Both the position numbers and the translations under genes were made by a program. Shown here in pieces: positions 34,038 through 44,695 of a stretch of DNA of 64,000 nt; position 1 is the stretch's first letter, and each line of letters starts with the position of its first letter. The notes under the pieces are model-generated. The model had not been told where the DNA came from, did not search any database, and saw nothing but the letters and a program-made list of their open reading frames with translations. The stretch is from Drosophila persimilis (Eukaryota; Arthropoda; Insecta; Diptera; Drosophilidae), in NCBI RefSeq assembly GCF_003286085.1, contig NW_020825313.1, forward strand, positions 1,116,001-1,180,000. Reading direction: 5' to 3'.

Positions 34038-34873
34038 AATACCCAATACTTAAAATGAGTATAGGGGTATATTAGATTTGTGGTGAAAATGGACGTTACA
34101 CGTCCAGAAGGAAGCGTTTCCCACCCCGTAAAGTATATATATTCTTTATCAGCATCAACAACCGAGTCGATAGAGCCCTGTCTGTCCGTCCGTCTGTCCA
34201 TCCCTATGAGCGCCTAGTGCTCAAAGACTATAAGAGCTAGAGCAACGACATTTTGTATCCCGACTTCTGTGATATGTCTCTGTAGTATTTCAAAACTCCA
34301 CCTCGGCCCCTTCTGCCCCCGCAATTTTCGAAAATCTGTGTCACAATTTTAAAGATACGAAAAAAACAAAAACGCAAAATCGTAGAGCATGACTATATCT
34401 TCTAGACGGCGGAATCTGAACCAGATCGTATTATTATTGTAACACGTTTCATGGTCGGCTTTGCTTATCGCTAAAAGTGAGCGCCTAGATCTCAGAGACT
34501 ATAAGAGCTATAGCAATCAAATTTGGTGTCCAAACTCCTGAGATATCGAAGTGTATTTCCAAATTTCAAAAGACTCCACAATCCACAGATCTCAGAGACT
34601 ATCAGAGCTAGAGCAACCAAATTTTTTTAGCCACACTCCTGTTAGATCTCACTGTAACAAGTGTATTTCAAAATTTCGCCCCACCCCCTTGCGCCCCCAC
34701 AAAGACCGAAAGTCTGTGCAATCCACAATTTTGAAGATTGGGAATATTAAAAACGCACAATCATAGAGAATGACCATCAGAGCGGATAATTTTTATAGTC
34801 AAAAGTAAGTCCATTTTCAGTCGCTTAGCACGCACTCTTTGTCATTTAATGTCAGCGCCGTCTGCCGGAGAAC
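34038..34873 (+). mobile_element. DINE-1, 3' truncated and diverged
   Basis: It starts TAATACCCAATACTTAAAATG and keeps the microsatellite and central units, but ends at the 'GTCTGCCGGAG' block without the hairpin. Just before it, at 34013-34030, lies the terminal CTCACAACGTTCCC of another DINE-1. Confidence 0.8.
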
Positions 34874-36280
34874 ATAAGAACATTAGTGTGATTTTTTTTT
34901 ACTCGTAAAGAACTCCCCGTCTTCTTTCTTCTATAAATCATGGCTTTTACGGTTGCTCTTTTTTAATTTAAATCAGTCAGATTTGTCCGACATAGTTTCT
35001 TGTAGTCTGCGTGCAGCTACTTGCTAAAGCAATAGCAAAAGTTTACAAATCACATGCATATGTATTATTACGAAACAGTAACTGGGCAGTCTAGTCTATG
35101 AATAAAGTTGTTAGCGCGATTTATCAAGATTGTACATGCAGAAACTATTTGGCTTTCACACATTTTTTGCTCATACAAAAAGTGAACATAATCATATATG
35201 CTTTTGAATAAAATGATAACATTTGCACAATTTTTGTATAAGACTCGACAAGACCGTCTAAAATTAGTCGATTATTTTAAAACTATGAAAATTGGCACGG
35301 GTGGTAAAGTTGCTCGTTAGCGTTTTAAATTGTTTCAATTTAATTTCGAAGAAATTTACTAAATATCGTAATAGGATTCATAAGGCATTCCTGGCCATCG
35401 GAAGCTTGTATAGTACTTTGGTGGAAAATCGACTTAATAATGATGTGCATTTTGTGAAGGAGGATACGGGACGCCATATAAAAAACAAAAATGTTTGCCT
35501 ATTTGAAATTTTATTTAGAAGGAATCGTAAAAATCGTTAAAATTTTGTATAAATTCCACTAAACAGAATCATGCCAAAAACCTTTTGCACGTAAATTCTT
35601 GATAAATCGCGGTTCATCATCGTTTGTTTTTTAGAATCGAACATTCATCCCTATTCTGGTTTATGTAACTATTCCTTTTAATTAAATTTTTAAATCAATA
35701 AAATACAAAAAATAACAAACGATTTTTCTTGTCTCTCTTCTATTTCTCTCGCAATTGTTCAACAAATCAACATTACAAAACAAAAATAATAATACTGTAC
35801 TAACCTATTTCATATTCTAAACACATGTATTCCAAATAAAACTTGTTCATCCAATGTCAGACGTCGTTAAGTTGTCGCCATTCACACAGCTATTTACATT
35901 AATAGCAATTTATGTTTAAATAATTAATTCGCTCTCGCTTTAATCAACCAACTCATGTTGAAATCTGTCGGTCTGCGAAATAGGCTCTTTCTCCAGCAAA
36001 AATACGTAGTAAAGAAAGAGATGAACTACGAAATGTTAGGTAATGCTAATGTAACATTTACAATAGTAGAAAATGCTAGAATTCTGCAGCATTAATTTCA
36101 TAAAAAAGAATAATATACGAAGGACATTGCGTTATCCGCTTGAGAAGAGTTCTAGTAATAATACTTCTTAGATTGAAAATTTCTGAATTGTATTGAAAGA
36201 AATACAAATAAACAGCATCATACCTGTGTACATATACATATTTTTATATGTATAATTGAACATACAAACTTATTAATATA
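34874..36280. other. intronic AT-rich stretch
   Basis: No recognised element. The + strand ORF at 35292-35540 (82 codons) has no known motif and weak coding character. Confidence 0.4.
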
Positions 36281-37065
36281 CAGTGAATCAAAAATATTTA
36301 AGCACACCCCATATATTTTGAAAAAATCTTTTGCAAAAGCTCCCATTTATAACTATTTTGATTGGATTTTTGATGTAGTAAGCATATTAAAAAAATTACC
36401 GAAATTATACATATAAAGTAGATACAATATATAATTAGTACTCTTACATTTTGTTTAATTTATCAAACATTATACATATAATAAATATAATTCATTTATA
36501 ATGAAACACAACAATATATAATAACGATATATTACACATAACACGATACACAGATAAAAGAAGATAACATGTCACGAAAACACGAGGAATAAGGTATGGA
36601 ACTCTATCCAAAAAATTCCAATTCGTGTTGGATCTGAAACCAAATACCTAAAGCTCAGTGAAATATATTTAAAAAAAACCAGACTTATTTTCCAACATCG
36701 TCTAACAATGTCATATATGTATCTGCGATTAGAATCAATATATCATATAAATAAACTAGATACAACATTTTGTTTTTGAAGAAAATAAGAAGTTGCATAT
36801 GTGTCCACATAATTGTTCCAAAAAGCATTGGCTAATAAGGAAAAAAATCTGATGAACATATTCAGATAGCTTCTATTAAATTAATCGATATTTATGCGTA
36901 TCAAAATCGAATTGTTGAAGTTTAGTTATATTACAATACAAAAAAATGGAATATGCAATCATCTTCATCCTTGAAGACCCGATCTAAATTTAAAATGTTT
37001 GATAACATTTTGGGGATAAAGTAATTTTAAGAATCATGGTGTGATCAAACATTTTTGATTCCCTG
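36281..37065. mobile_element. Tc1/mariner-like element with degenerate 30-bp TIRs
   Basis: The left end CAGTGAATCAAAAATATTTA and right end (reverse complement CAGGGAATCAAAAATGTTTG) match at about 24 of 28 positions and are flanked by TA on both sides. Length 785 bp, too short for a full transposase. The interior is AT-rich, with small translated scraps only. Confidence 0.65.
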
Positions 37066-37730
37066 TACATTCATTCGTCATTTAATCTTACGATTGAAAT
37101 GTCAAGTGCTCCAAAAAAAATTATTATTCGCATGAGAAAAACTATATGCATTATGTAAAGTGGTGATACATGATGCATGCATGGATACATGTTCATCACA
37201 TTTTAGTTCAATCAATGCATTTCAAACTCTTTATCTCTCTATATCAAAGAATATAACCCTAATAATATACTTCGCTTAGCTAAACTGTTTTTTTTTTTGT
37301 TAAAATAAAAATTAAAGTTGTCTAAGTACATATGAGGATTTCCATGAGTGAAAAAAGTCAAATTAAGTAGGATTTATATTTTGACTATAGGCTTAACTTA
37401 TAATTCTTAATCTGCCCTATAATTGTCACTTAGGTTGTTTTTGGGTAATTTTTCGTTTCAAGATAATTAAAAAAGCCAAGGGAATCGAGCGCGACAAAAA
37501 GAGACACCGAACAATTAATTTTTATTATTTTAATTTTAAAAGGTTTTCGCATCAAAGATAATGAAATTATATGTAAATTTGTTTAATTAGTTAAGTTTTA
37601 AGTTTAATGTGTTTTTATTGACTTTTCGTTGGAAATGTCCATACTTAGTATAAAAACTTGATACATAAAAGTATGTGGATAAATATATACAAAATTGACA
37701 TATGTACGTTTCTCCACATAAAAACATATT
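37066..37730. other. intronic AT-rich stretch
   Basis: Nothing recognised. Confidence 0.3.
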
Positions 37731-38228
37731 CAGACAGGCTTCGGTTCCTTGAAACCGCACGAATTTGTGGTCCCGTTTTCACAAAACGCAAGATTTTTCC
37801 GATTTCAAAACGGCAACATTTTCCTCGCCAAAATATAAAGTAAATGGCTTTTTATACAACCAAACGAATCTTAATTGCAAAAGGCACAAAAATGTATGAC
37901 TTAATAATGTATTAACATATATTTGACACCATTATTAGGGAAATTTAGCTTTTGCCTTTTTTATCAACAATTTTCTTTAACCCAACCTCAAATGCGGGTT
38001 CATGTAAAAATCTGACGCAGACCGAAGTTGGTATAGATACTTCGGATGTTAACTATAACAAAGGTTTTTGTGCGCACAATGCACAAAATTGTGCTCCTAA
38101 CATCACTAAATTGTGCGTTTAACAGAACATAAGAAATGTGAGAAAAATTTTGTGAAAACAGGAACGAAAACGGGAAGTTTTGGCTGAAAACGCAAATCCC
38201 AAAGTAAGAAAAAACCGGAGCCTTTCTG
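37731..38228. mobile_element. possible MITE with CAGA..GGCTYCGGTT ends
   Basis: The left end CAGACAGGCTTCGGTTCCTT and right end (reverse complement CAGAAAGGCTCCGGTTTTTT) are similar and inverted, about 500 bp apart. Subterminal GTTTTCAC/GTTTTCGTTCC tracts are also inverted. No clear target duplication was seen. Confidence 0.45.
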
Positions 38229-38773
38229 ACTGTACTTATTTAATATTTCTACGATTGCTTGAAACAAAAAATGGATATTGTGGCGTGGATATAAGGCATT
38301 GTTGTAAACATGTGTGAAATAGCAGCATCTAACTCTATATTAATCGAAAAAATTATGAATTTAATTTTACTGCGTGAATGAAATTAAAGAAAATTAAAGA
38401 AACGTTGCACAAACATTTAACAAACATCTAACATTTTTTTCGTGATACATGAATATGTACATGTACATGCATACATATATAAATGTGTTTTTTCGGGCTG
38501 ACTCAACACATCGTACTTCGAGGAAATAAACTCACAAGTGTCAGTTTGACCACAAATTCGTTGTATGAAGAAAATCCCGAAGAAGATATTTTAGGATAGC
38601 GATGCTTCAATTGGTTCAAAGTGTTGATTTCTTTTATGAAGCGTATTGTTGTAATATTTGTAATATTTTGTATATGTACACGAGTCGTAAGAAAAGCCCT
38701 ATGTTACCTGGGGTAGAGAATGCAAAACTGGTAGACTTTGTGTTTTTTGTCAATTCCTTAATTGCTCTTATAG

Positions 38774-38861
38774 CAGTGATAGGCACACATTCACATATTT
38801 GCGTTGCGTTTGTGTGCCTAGACGCAGGCAAAACGAAACATTGTATTTGTGCCAATCACTG
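38774..38861. mobile_element. 88-bp hAT-type MITE
   Basis: The ends CAGTGATAGGCACACA and (reverse complement) CAGTGATTGGCACAAA resemble hAT termini, which typically begin CAGTG or CAGGG. The centre has a second inverted pair (GCACACATT/GTGTGCC). No clean 8-bp duplication is visible. Confidence 0.5.
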
Positions 38862-39179
38862 TTATACATGAGGACGTAAGCGGCGGCGCACAGTGACGAA
38901 CTCCGCCGTTTCAGCTTGCTAAATTAATAGCATCTGAACAAATAAAGTTATCTTCATGAAACAAACTGCATTTGCAAGAAAAATCTTTCAAAAATTAAAC
39001 TGCTAAAGTAAATTATGCTACAGTGTCTAAAATCTTCACAATAATGGGTTAAAGTTGAACTTTGTTGCCGGTGCATATTTTCCTATGTAAAATGCTCAAT
39101 TTTTTTTTTTCATCGATAAAGTACTTTTAATAGTGTTTTTTACTATAATATATTATTTTTTATTTTATTTTTGACTTAA

Positions 39180-39620
39180 CCTAATATTAAAAAAGTTAAA
39201 TAAACAATTTTTTTTTTTTCTGTAAAAGATTTGTCCACTTCCTTTTTAGTGGGAGGAATATCTAATAAAGTTATAATTTCTGAAGAATAACTACTTTCCG
39301 ATTTAATTTGTGATCTCACGTATTTAATGGATGAAATATATGGATCTGAAGAGGCTGCCAACATGTTGAAAAGGTTTTGGTTTTGCTTAATTCGTGATGT
39401 CTTGCACGTATTCATATTCCTGTATTTTTTGTAATCTTTGTTTCTCGTTTCCTGGGCTTCCTCTGACATCTCTCCAATTGGTAGGCTCTGTTATTCAATT
39501 AAAATTTGACCATGTGCCAGAATTTTATGAAGCGTGGGAATTAGCTTCTTTTCAGGATATTTTTCCAGTAACAGCTCAGTAGTCTTCGAGGCATATTCAC
39601 CAAACTTGCGGGTATTTTTT
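39180..39620 (-). pseudogene. second transposase-like family fragment (EEAQETRNKD type)
   Basis: The minus strand reads TTELLLEKYPEKKLIPTLHK, ILAHG, then an in-frame stop, then LPIGEMSEEAQETRNKDYKK and FNMLAASSDPYISSIKYVRS. I recall these motifs from the C-terminal half of repeat-borne, unnamed arthropod proteins. They may belong with the remnant at 6230-7329, which would be the N-terminal half of the same kind of protein. At least one stop disables it. Confidence 0.5.
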
Positions 39621-40667
39621 GTTCTTTGCAGTTTAAAATATTTAAAATAATACCCAATCTTTTGATAATGTCAATATCTCCAGTTATTTATACAGTAATT
39701 TTGTTTTTCTCATAGAATGTCGGTGATGAGCTTTTATTGCTTGTGTTTCCAAATCCTTGTTTGGGCAGTCCATTGTTATAGTTGTGATAGTTTGTCTAAG
39801 AATTTTTCTTGAATAATTGTTTTCCTAGTCTTTTGTATTTTGTTGGCTAGCGTGCTGTTTTCGAAAGATTCTCCCTCTCGCAGAATGGTATATGCAAGTT
39901 TCAAAATGAACTCCATACATCTATGCTAATTCTTGCATGCAGAACCTGGTCAAAACGACAGGTAAAGGTAGAAATACCAACAACATAATTGAGGTAGCGC
40001 GAGATTGAAAATTATTCTAATCTTGAGTGTACCTGAGCATATGGATTCATTAGTAGCTAACTTTTGAGCAGTTTTTCAACTTTGACTGCACTTCACAAAA
40101 ATATATCCCTTGTATATGTTCCTTGAACTATTTATTACCTAAGTCTAAAAGCCCTTTCTGCGCTTCGGAGCCGTTTGGCTTCTCTCCTATGTACTCGAAC
40201 TCTCCTACGAACTCTCCTATGTACTCAGGATATGACCTTTCCAACCGCTGTCTTATAATCTTCGAAATCCAGGAATTTACACATATGAACATGAAAAAAT
40301 TGTCTTTTCTGTCAATTCGATCTTTATTTCCCTGTACAGTTCGTGTACCCCCAGTACCGCACAGAAGACACCCAAACGACGTGGACAACTGTGAATACCG
40401 GTACAGTATACTCGATATGCTAAAAAATTATTCTGAGTCTTAATATACATTTTGGGGCACATCATCATACTTTTACTTTTTAAATGATAAAAAAGGTCAT
40501 CGCAATTTAATTCGGCAGCATAAGTAAAAGAATTATGTTTTTCGTATTATTACTTAAATTGAAAGCTTCAAGACCGATTTCCATACATAGTTACATATAT
40601 TCTAAATATTGGGATAGCCATAAAATGAAAACACTGTTACACATCGATAAAAAAGAAAATTAAAAAA

Positions 40668-40993
40668 CAGGGACCGCAAATAAGAGTTGTGAATGCAAAT
40701 ATAAACTCAATAAATCAATGTGAAGGAAGATGTAAATTATTCATACTTTAGTCGTATTTATTGATGTCTATTCACGATTTATATGATATAAATCATTTTT
40801 AATTCTTATTTATAATTTCTATTAAAAAAATGCAAAATAATAATTAAACATATTTTTTTCAATAACAGTTTCAATAATAATCAAAAAAAATACTCGGAAA
40901 TAAGTGTTATTTCGTAACTATTAAATAATTATAATAGAAGTAATTGTTAGATTGGAATTTTTATCTTAAAACTTTTGACAGATACGGTCCCTG
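40668..40993. mobile_element. MITE with CAGGGACCG ends, TTAA-flanked
   Basis: The left CAGGGACCGCAAATAAGA and right (reverse complement) CAGGGACCGTATCTGTCA share the first nine bases perfectly. TTAA lies at 40660-40663 and 40998-41001, with AAAA/AAAG between it and the ends. TTAA would suit a piggyBac-type duplication, but a hAT origin is also possible. Confidence 0.5.
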
Positions 40994-41519
40994 CTTTTTA
41001 ATAAAATGGTTGATCGTAAGCTGTGGTTTTTCTCAAGCTCTCCTTCATTTAAATTTCCTTGCTTTTTCAGTTTTTTTTCTTTAGAAACAATTTAAATCAT
41101 TTTCTTTATCATTTTATATAAACAAAATTATGTATCTTTTATCTTATGAGTTATCATTGCAGTACCCTCCATAATGTACGGTTAAATTATATATACAACA
41201 TATATAGCTGATAAACCTACATATATATGTACATTCATATTTATATTTATACGTATTGGTACTCTTCGTTGTGTAATTTATTTATATACTTTATATTATT
41301 TAAAATCTGCATTATGAATTTGTGTATATTTTCCTTGCTAATCTGTTATCTTTTTTTATATATCCATGTCAATGGATACAATAAATTAAATTAATATTAA
41401 TTATGAGTGAAAATACACATGAAAAGTGGTTTCAAGCGGATCGATACCAGTTGCGTAGCAGTATATACAAGATTAAAATAAAATCAGCGGAAAACAAACA
41501 TTTATTTACGAATTTCCAG

Positions 41520-41670
41520 TCGCGTCACTGGAGCAGTCGGCGGTGCCATTACACAGCAGACTGGGGCCAATCGCTATGTACCGGATAACATGCGTGGACA
41601 AGTAAATCAGGCCGTAGGCCAGGCAGCCATTAATGAGCTATCCAATGCTTTTTCCTCCCGGTTTAAGTAA
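41520..41670 (+). CDS. shi: dynamin (shibire) last coding exon
   Basis: The acceptor is TTTACGAATTTCCAG. The exon completes the split serine and reads RVTGAVGGAITQQTGANRYV, then a tail ending NELSNAFSSRFK with stop TAA at 41668-41670. This agrees with the C-terminus I recall for the long Shibire isoforms. The phase matches the donor at 5654 exactly, although about 35.9 kb of mainly transposon DNA separates the two. The intact frame on both sides argues that splicing across the intron is, or recently was, under selection. Confidence 0.88.
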
Positions 41671-43119
41671 ATCAAGTAAGCAAAAACATTCTATACAAAA
41701 AATTAACGAAGGAAACAGGAAGACGCTAAAATGGATCAGGAGACAGAAGAACAATTTCAAATTCATCTTATTTGTACAGAAACACTTTCATACGATCTTT
41801 ATTTATTTTGTGATACTGGGTTTAGGATACTTTTTTCCTTTTTTTTCTCGAAATTTTGCTACATTGTTCCTACCACAAATTGATTCCACACGTAATTCTT
41901 CGATTATACAGTTTTTCTGTTCCCTATTGTTATTTTTTTTGTATTATAAATGACGTATATATATTGATTTATATGGAATTAAATATGTTTTCACAATGCA
42001 TAGTACGTACAGACTACGTGTGTATTTATAAATTTAGGAGACAAAATAGTGACTCTTAAAGTATGATACGATCGATAGAATGATATGTGTTTAAAAGAAA
42101 ATTTTGTTCAGTATTTAATCATTTATTTACATATGTGTATTAACGAATATAGCACCTGTTTCCACTTACAGACTAATTCAAAATAAAAATACAAAAGTTT
42201 GAAACATACAAAATTATTAATACTTTAAAGATAATTTTTTACGTTTTACAAAAATAAACGTAAAAAAATGTGTTTTTTTTTTATCCAAGCGACAGTTTTT
42301 ATTTAAGACACTTGGCTGATTCACATTCTTTATTTGAAAGGATGACGATGTAGGAGCAAACTTGAGACCTGGCTCAAGTCAAATCGGACAAGAACTAGTA
42401 TTTCATACTAATTGCTATGACACATTAGCTACGTGAAAGTGACGTGAGGCTCTTCGTTTCGAGGCCGCTAACTATTTTCCGAATAAAAAAACAATTTTTT
42501 CCGTCGTTTTCTTTTTAATTGATCGTCAACAAACAATGTAGTAATTAAATAAAATCAAATATAATTTATTGAAAACTAAATCACCAGGGTCTCATCTCTT
42601 GTATTAGTCTGTCATCTCTATCATTATTTGTTGATCGTATTTCCGCAGACATCAGTCCAACTAACTATGAAGTTAAGAAGCCATAATATAAAAACTTAAT
42701 AGGAAAGGCAGGCAGTGTTGGCGAGAGATCTAGTTTAGCCTTGTAATTGAACTCGTAGCAGCACTTAACAATATTCCTCCCCAACAAGTTCTGAATCGCC
42801 TCCATGGCTGGCGCCCTAGCATCTCGAGATACCTTTCAGAGGACGGTTTTAGGTTATTGTAAAGACGTTCATACATGACCACGCCGTATATATGATGAAT
42901 GGAGAATACAACTAGTAGATACATTTTAAGAGAATTGTCTTTTTTTCATTTTTGAAAAATCTAATTAAGTTAAAAATAAAATTCAGAAGTTATTAATTTA
43001 GAAAGCTATAATGAGCTAATGCCCTGCCCCACTGTGCGTCGTCTCGATCCTTCCACCCAAATTTTTTTTTCTGCGAGTGTATTTATTTATGTATTGTTCT
43101 GAACAACTCTGATCTATGA
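41671..43119 (+). other. shi: shi 3' UTR and downstream DNA
   Basis: AT-rich, with AATAAA-like signals near 42181 and 42251 that could end the shi transcript. No second gene was recognised up to 43119. Confidence 0.4.
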
Positions 43120-43129
43120 GTGACTTTAC

Positions 43130-43490
43130 TTTATTTTCGACTCGTGGCTATTCCCTTGAGTTTTTACATTTTTCGACACCCTTACGAACTCTGTTTAAAA
43201 AAATATCCAATTCGGTCTAGCCGTTCAGGAGTGCTATAATACTAACAGTAACCGGGTATATATTATTGATCAACATCAACAGCCGAGTTAATATAGCCAT
43301 GTGTGTCTATCCGCTCGTCCATCTTGATGAGAGCCTATATCTCGGCACTAAAAAAGCTAGTGAAACCAGATTTTGTATCCAGACTCTTGCGATATCTGAG
43401 TGTTACAATTTCGCGATATCAAAAAGACAGAGAGAGCATGTGGCTTTATATTGAGTTCGTTACCGATTCAGCCGTTTACGTATAAAATAC
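43130..43490 (+). mobile_element. old DINE-1 remnant
   Basis: It keeps 'ATATTATTGATCAACATCAA' and 'AGCCGAGT', a reduced microsatellite and a final 'TACGAGGG', but is strongly diverged from the other copies. Confidence 0.55.
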
Positions 43491-43734
43491 GAGGGATGTT
43501 GATTTATAAGCTAAGAATGCTTAGATCAGCTTAGTTTACCTTATATTGATAAAGCTCCATGCATTGCCACTGTACAATGAATTCAATCAGGATTAATCTC
43601 TTGAGGTCGTTTAAAAACGGTTGTTGTACTAAGACAAATTGTTGCTGTGGACGATTGGCTATTTAGAACGCCATGCGACATTCCATGAGGTACAGAAATC
43701 TTTGGGCATTATAGGGACAGAGTATATTGTAACG

Positions 43735-44500
43735 AATGGATATACGAATATGGAGAGCTAAAAGTTGAACAGTTGAAGAAGGAATTAGCTGAGCGGGGTT
43801 TATCGACAAGTGGTTTGAAAGCCGAACCTCAGCTACGGTTAAAATCTGCAATGGAGAGAGCAGGCCTCAATTTCGAGGATTATGAGTTCTTGGATGAGCA
43901 AGGGTCCAGGTCGACAGTGGAGGAGAAGCAGCCGGTGGCAGACAATAGCCAAATGATGGCGATGTTGAATCTGAAGGCAGTCCTCCCAGTTGGTGGAAGT
44001 CTCCAGCAAATTTCAGAGCAGCTCAAATCCGAGCCGCAGGCAGAACGATCCTCGTCGAGTAACCTTCACATCAGATGACCAGCAGCCAAAAAGAACTGAC
44101 CAGCAAAGCCGATACCCTCCAGCACAAAGAAAAAATGGCCCTAAAAGAAACACAAAAGATCAACGACCTGAATGCCACTATATCCGAAACTAATATAGAG
44201 CTGTACACGGGGCTGGAGGTGCTCCAGGAACAGAAGGGCGAAATGAATCACATCTTCGAGCTTTTCGAGATGAGGCCGACAATAAAGGGTTTTTTGCAAT
44301 GGCGACTTTTTGCTGTTTTATAATCAACAAAGGAAGAAAGGATTATCACCGAAGCTACTAACATATTTGGAATTAATGATTCAAAAGAAAAAGACAACCG
44401 AAGAGCAAAAATTAAAAGCGATACATCTCGAGAGACTAGCACCTTACCATGGAAGAGACTTGGAACTTGTTCAGGACGAACAAGATTAGGCGGAGGGTAG
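43735..44500 (+). pseudogene. collapsed LTR retrotransposon: SAP-domain gag next to pol tail
   Basis: 43745-44078 encodes a SAP-type helix-extension-helix (LKKELAERGLSTSGLKAE, then FEDYEFLDE), a DNA-binding fold found at the gag start of some Drosophila Ty3/gypsy elements. 44090-44290 encodes a coiled-coil-like frame of unknown origin (weakly Nup62-like in pattern, not supported further). 44370-44500 gives LKAIHLERLAPYHGRDLE and a stop, the usual end of a gypsy pol. Everything between is deleted. Confidence 0.5.
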
Positions 44501-44515
44501 TGTAACGAATAGATA
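44501..44515 (+). repeat. putative LTR start of the collapsed element
   Basis: TGTAACGAATAGATA follows the pol-like stop directly, as an LTR would. It is interrupted after 15 bp by the MITE at 44516. A near copy (TGTAACGAATGGATA) occurs at 43730. Confidence 0.45.
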
Positions 44516-44693
44516 CAGTGCCGCTCAACTGAATAGGTTTCTTGCTATATTAATAATGAATCAATTTATGCAAAAAAAAATTCATATATATATATATATT
44601 TATATATATTTCATATAAATCGGTAAGTTGGTTAAAAAGATATAGCGGTTTGACTTTTGAAAATTGTTGAACCTATTCAGTTGAGCGGCACTG
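44516..44693. mobile_element. 178-bp MITE with perfect 24-bp TIRs, TA target
   Basis: Both ends begin CAGTGCCGCTCAACTGAATA and stay identical for 24 bp, with TA on each side. The interior is AT repeat (44584-44622) and AT-rich DNA. Tc1/mariner-type by TIR start and TA duplication. Confidence 0.85.
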
Positions 44694-44695
44694 TA

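Larger units (their letters stand above)
5654..41519 (+). other. shi: shi giant terminal intron (about 35.9 kb)
   Basis: Donor GTAAGT at 5654 and acceptor CAG at 41517-41519 bound an intron filled with at least a Ty3/gypsy element, three or more LOA-type fragments, a Jockey-like remnant, a BEL/Pao element, several DINE-1 copies and small inverted-repeat elements. The three preceding introns are 59-67 bp. Such size expansion is typical of genes in Y-linked, dot-chromosome or pericentromeric DNA. Confidence 0.85.

Noticed and set aside
38602..38871. + strand ORF of 89 codons
   Set aside because: It overlaps the small hAT-like MITE and has no motif.
44090..44290. Nup62 gene fragment
   Set aside because: The resemblance is limited to a coiled-coil pattern and lies between pieces of an LTR retrotransposon.
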